Origin: Parietichytrium sp. I65-24A
Taxonomy: Eukaryota; Sar; Bigyra; Thraustochytrida; Thraustochytriidae
NCBI GenBank assembly: GCA_012862575.1
Contig: BLSF01000040.1
Location: forward strand, 62,001-126,000
DNA length: 64,000 nucleotides
Reading direction: 5' to 3'
Position 1 is the first letter of the stretch. Each line of letters begins with the position of its first letter. Shown piece after piece: positions 61,395 to 64,000 of the stretch. The notes under the pieces were generated by a model, which was not told where the DNA came from, did no database searches, and was given only the letters and a program-made list of their open reading frames with translations. Both the position numbers and the translations under genes were made by a program.

Positions 61395-62149
61395 CCCAGA
61401 CTGGTTTCCCTGGTAGCCAATAATTGTTTTTAACTGAATAGTATGATAACATAGATCCTGTAGCCAATAATACATAACTTTCGTTTCGAGTATTAGAATC
61501 TCATGCACCGGTACTGAGTACTGGTCCCGGTACAGTTCTAATACTACTGTACGTTATGGGTCTGTAAATTAGCTAAAGAAGACAAGAAAGGAAACATGTG
61601 AACGAACTTGCGAGAAAAATAGATTTTGCTGTGGTCTTGCGCTTGATAACTTGCTCAGACATGCACAGTCTGTGCACACTGAATATAGGCATAGCGGAGA
61701 ACCGATCTCGATTCAGAATCGCAGACCCATCCAACCGGGATGTGGAGGGGTAGTACCGTTTCTAGTAGACATAATGGAACAGAATATTTTCTTGTTCGCA
61801 AGGCCTGAATTCTCATCAAATGGCTTGAATTTCGCGACGGCTATCTTAGTTTCTTTCTTCATTTCTAATAAAATTATTAAAAGAGAAACACTTGTCTCAC
61901 TCACATAGTGGCTCTTAGTGAAGATAGGAATTTAAAATCTTTGTATTTGTAGAATTCAGAATTCAGAATTCACAAAGGAAGAATTGGGAATTCATACAGG
62001 ATGGATGAAAGAGTTGGACCGTATGCAGTGACCAAGCAGAAGAATAGAGAAGAAAAAAATAATAGCTGCAGCCCTTTGCGATGAGCGAAATCGATTTGGA
62101 ACTAGTCTATCTATCTTTTTTTTTTGGAAAAGAAACAAAAAGGCAATGC
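61395..62149. other. Convergent spacer
   Basis: AT-rich 3' flanks of the coiled-coil gene and CCT zeta, with an ACCGGTACTGAGTACTGG inverted motif (about 61507-61524) and GAATTCAGAATTCAGAATTC repeats (about 61954-61972). No gene is seen. Confidence 0.55.
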
Positions 62150-63796
62150 TTATCCCTCCATATCCGGCATGTTTGGGTCCTTTGGCCGACTGCCGCGACC
62201 AGCTCTCATCATCTCGTCAACCAGCAGGAGCTGAGAGGCAAGAACCGTGGAGAGGTGAATAATAGATTTCTTGACGATGGCGCTGTCCCAGATGCCAAGC
62301 TTTTCTGGGAGAATAGGCTCGCCGGATACAATATCCAAACCCACTGGGTTCGTAGGATCGCTTTGATAAGCTTCCTCAAGTTTGATGAGTGTATCCTGCA
62401 GATCAAAGCCGGAGTTCTCCGCAAGCGACTTTGGGATGATGAGAAGAGCGTCAGCAAACGCCTTCACACCAAGCTTTGCACGGCCCTTTACAGAGTCCAT
62501 GACAGTCGTGGTCAGGTGTCGATGAGCAGCGATTTCAAAGGCACCAGCGCCAGCAACGAGATTAGGAAAATCCAGGATGTTTTTCACAGTGCGAAGGCCG
62601 TCGCGGATAGCATCCTTGATCTGTGCAATAGAGTGGGGGTTCTGTCCTTTGACAAGGATGGTGCAGCTCTTTGGGTTGCGTGGATCCTCGCAAAAGGTGT
62701 ACTTCTCTTCCCCAAGGGTCTCTTCGTACACCATGCCTGCGAATCCAAGCATATCCTCGGTGAGCTCATCGTCGACGCTGTTGATCTGCACTCCACCGCA
62801 AGCAAGGGTAAGGCGCTCCATATTTCTCCTTTTGGCGCGGCGGAGGCCAAGAATGCCCTCCTTGGCGAGCATGTCGAGACTTGGCGGGTCAATACCTTTT
62901 TGGTTGACGACCATGAACGTGGTGTCAGGGTGATCCTCACAGATCTTGCGCTTGAACTCGATGATTCGTTTCACCTTGTCATCAGTAAACTTGCGTTCGG
63001 CAACAACCATTTCCTCACGTTCCTTCGCTGTCTTGTACATAAAGTTGGAGGTAACTTCACTCTTCTCATACTCGAGAGAGACATTCAAGGTCATGATCCA
63101 TACGTTCTTCATCTTGCGAGGCATATCAGGGTGGCGGGCGCCATGATCCATGACAAGGCCGCGTACCAAGCGTGTTTCCAAGTCTAGCTTGTGCTGCATG
63201 TGAAGAATCTCCACCATGTGGAGGTCAATAGTCTCGCCAGGAACACGAACGCACAGGACTGCATCCACAACGTATTCGGTCAGCTTCTCCACAATCTCCG
63301 GGCGTAGTTTTGTCTGCAGCGTTGTGCGAGCAACGTTGCACAGCTGTTCGCGATCCTCGGCGAGTTCAGGGACATTCTTTGCAAAGCTATCGAGAAACTC
63401 CATCACCTCCTTTTTCGCGACGTCGAAGCCGTCAACGATAACGCGAGGATGCAGACCTTCACTCATAAATCTATCTGCCTGCTTCAAGAGCTCACCGGTG
63501 AGAATAACAGTGGAGGTGGATCCGTCTCCCACGGTTTCGTCGGTTGCGGTCGCAGTTCTGGCAATTAGAGTTGCGGTAGGATGTTGAATCTGCATCTCGT
63601 GCAGCAAGGTGTTTCCGTCCTTGGTGAGCTTGATTTGCCCGGCACCACCAACGAGCATCTTGAGTGTTCCCTTCGGACCAAGGTTGCTCTTGAGCACCTC
63701 TTGAAGGCCTTTTGCTGCCGCCATGTTGATCATAAGCGCCTGAGACTTGCTCACATGCTCGGCGTTGGGGTTGATGAGCTCCAATGAGGACGACAT
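62150..63796 (-). CDS. CCT6: CCT zeta (TCP-1 chaperonin subunit 6)
   Basis: The 548-residue intronless protein is one of the eight subunits of the cytosolic TRiC/CCT ring that folds actin, tubulin and other proteins with ATP. Group II chaperonin signatures are clear: [34 protein letters not shown] (written in full only to that point), the nucleotide motif GDGST at 90-94, and [12 protein letters not shown] late in the sequence. The text [30 protein letters not shown] and [10 protein letters not shown] identifies the zeta subunit. The usual GDGTT is GDGST here, a conservative change. The start at [14 protein letters not shown] fits the family. The coding-strand leader before the ATG is strongly purine rich (about 63797-63835). 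TXNDC9, a CCT partner, is elsewhere in the window. The 368-codon antisense frame is a shadow. Confidence 0.97.
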   Translation of the reverse strand: MSSSLELINPNAEHVSKSQALMINMAAAKGLQEVLKSNLGPKGTLKMLVGGAGQIKLTKDGNTLLHEMQIQHPTATLIARTATATDETVGDGSTSTVILTGELLKQADRFMSEGLHPRVIVDGFDVAKKEVMEFLDSFAKNVPELAEDREQLCNVARTTLQTKLRPEIVEKLTEYVVDAVLCVRVPGETIDLHMVEILHMQHKLDLETRLVRGLVMDHGARHPDMPRKMKNVWIMTLNVSLEYEKSEVTSNFMYKTAKEREEMVVAERKFTDDKVKRIIEFKRKICEDHPDTTFMVVNQKGIDPPSLDMLAKEGILGLRRAKRRNMERLTLACGGVQINSVDDELTEDMLGFAGMVYEETLGEEKYTFCEDPRNPKSCTILVKGQNPHSIAQIKDAIRDGLRTVKNILDFPNLVAGAGAFEIAAHRHLTTTVMDSVKGRAKLGVKAFADALLIIPKSLAENSGFDLQDTLIKLEEAYQSDPTNPVGLDIVSGEPILPEKLGIWDSAIVKKSIIHLSTVLASQLLLVDEMMRAGRGSRPKDPNMPDMEG

Positions 63797-63840
63797 GGTT
63801 GCCTGTCTCTTTTTCTTCTTCTCTTTCCCTTCCGGGTCAC
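63797..63840 (-). promoter_or_regulatory. Purine-rich leader before CCT6
   Basis: Read on the minus strand, a GGAAGGGAAAGAGAAGAAG-type run lies directly upstream of the ATG, the same arrangement as at the Rac, TXNDC9, kinase and 651-residue genes. Confidence 0.5.
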
Positions 63841-64000
63841 ACGCAGAAAGCTGTGACTGACTGGCGAAAGGCCGATCTCAAGTCTCCTTCTGGTACGTGT
63901 ACCTGGCGAGCGTCGGGACGGATGGCGCACTGCTGCCTGGCTGGTCAGCTCTTGCTTGCGTTGTTGGCGTCGGCGGCTCTGGAGAATGCGATTTGCGCTT

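Noticed and set aside
62081-63187. 368-codon plus-strand frame
   Set aside because: It lies antisense to CCT6 in a codon-biased gene, and its translation has no domain; typical shadow.
1-64000. tRNA, rRNA, CRISPR, transposon or virus-like element
   Set aside because: I saw no tRNA T-loop with matching stems, no rRNA segments, no regularly spaced repeats with spacers, and no transposase, integrase, reverse transcriptase or capsid text.

Overview
The window is nuclear DNA of a unicellular eukaryote. Every recognisable protein is eukaryotic in type: Rac GTPase, syntaxin, Pumilio, CCT zeta, kinesin-9, CDK and TXNDC9. Most genes lack introns. Where introns occur they are short (54-214 bases), start GTAAGT/GTGAGT (two start GTACG) and end in AG. 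Spacers are long (1-3 kb) and full of microsatellites and minisatellites. The kinesin-9 gene belongs to a family tied to cilia and flagella, so the cell probably makes a flagellum at some stage; this argues against red algae and most fungi. With the front-end type desaturase, a stramenopile-like protist (for example labyrinthulomycete-like) is a reasonable guess, held at low confidence. No rRNA, tRNA, CRISPR array, transposon or virus-like element was recognised.

Layout. 0-6 kb: Rac-type GTPase (-) and a cytochrome b5-fused desaturase (+). 6.7-11 kb: a plasma-membrane type syntaxin (+) ending tail to tail with a membrane-anchored GH31 enzyme (-) that carries the sulfoquinovosidase residue set. 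12.6-18.3 kb: five-exon TXNDC9 (+) and an unrecognised 651-residue protein (+). 18.7-26.4 kb: two tandem PqqL-like M16 peptidases (-). 27.4-31.7 kb: a CDK20/CDK7-like kinase (+) and Pumilio (-). 34.7-43 kb: coiled-coil protein, two-repeat voltage-gated channel with C-terminal EF-hands, and ZIP metal transporter (all -). 44-50.7 kb: a bacterial-type GH13 alpha-glucosidase (-) and a GPH/SLC45-type sugar transporter (+) diverging from one 3.2 kb spacer. 51-55 kb: a tiny two-exon membrane protein resembling the serine palmitoyltransferase small subunit (-), a four-TM protein (+) and a CxxC zinc protein (-). 55.8-64 kb: kinesin-9 (+), an unrecognised coiled-coil protein (+) and CCT zeta (-).

Common themes. 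The alpha-glucosidase/sugar transporter pair could act together in disaccharide uptake and hydrolysis. The desaturase and the candidate SPT subunit touch lipid and sphingolipid synthesis. Kinesin-9 and perhaps the CDK20-like kinase point to flagellar biology. Many genes have a purine-rich leader directly before the start codon, and short-unit minisatellites tend to lie 50-700 bases upstream of starts.

Limits: no alignment or profile search was possible. Families come from motif recognition, and splice sites were chosen from consensus and reading frame. Start codons were set at the first in-frame ATG that keeps the recognised domain whole.
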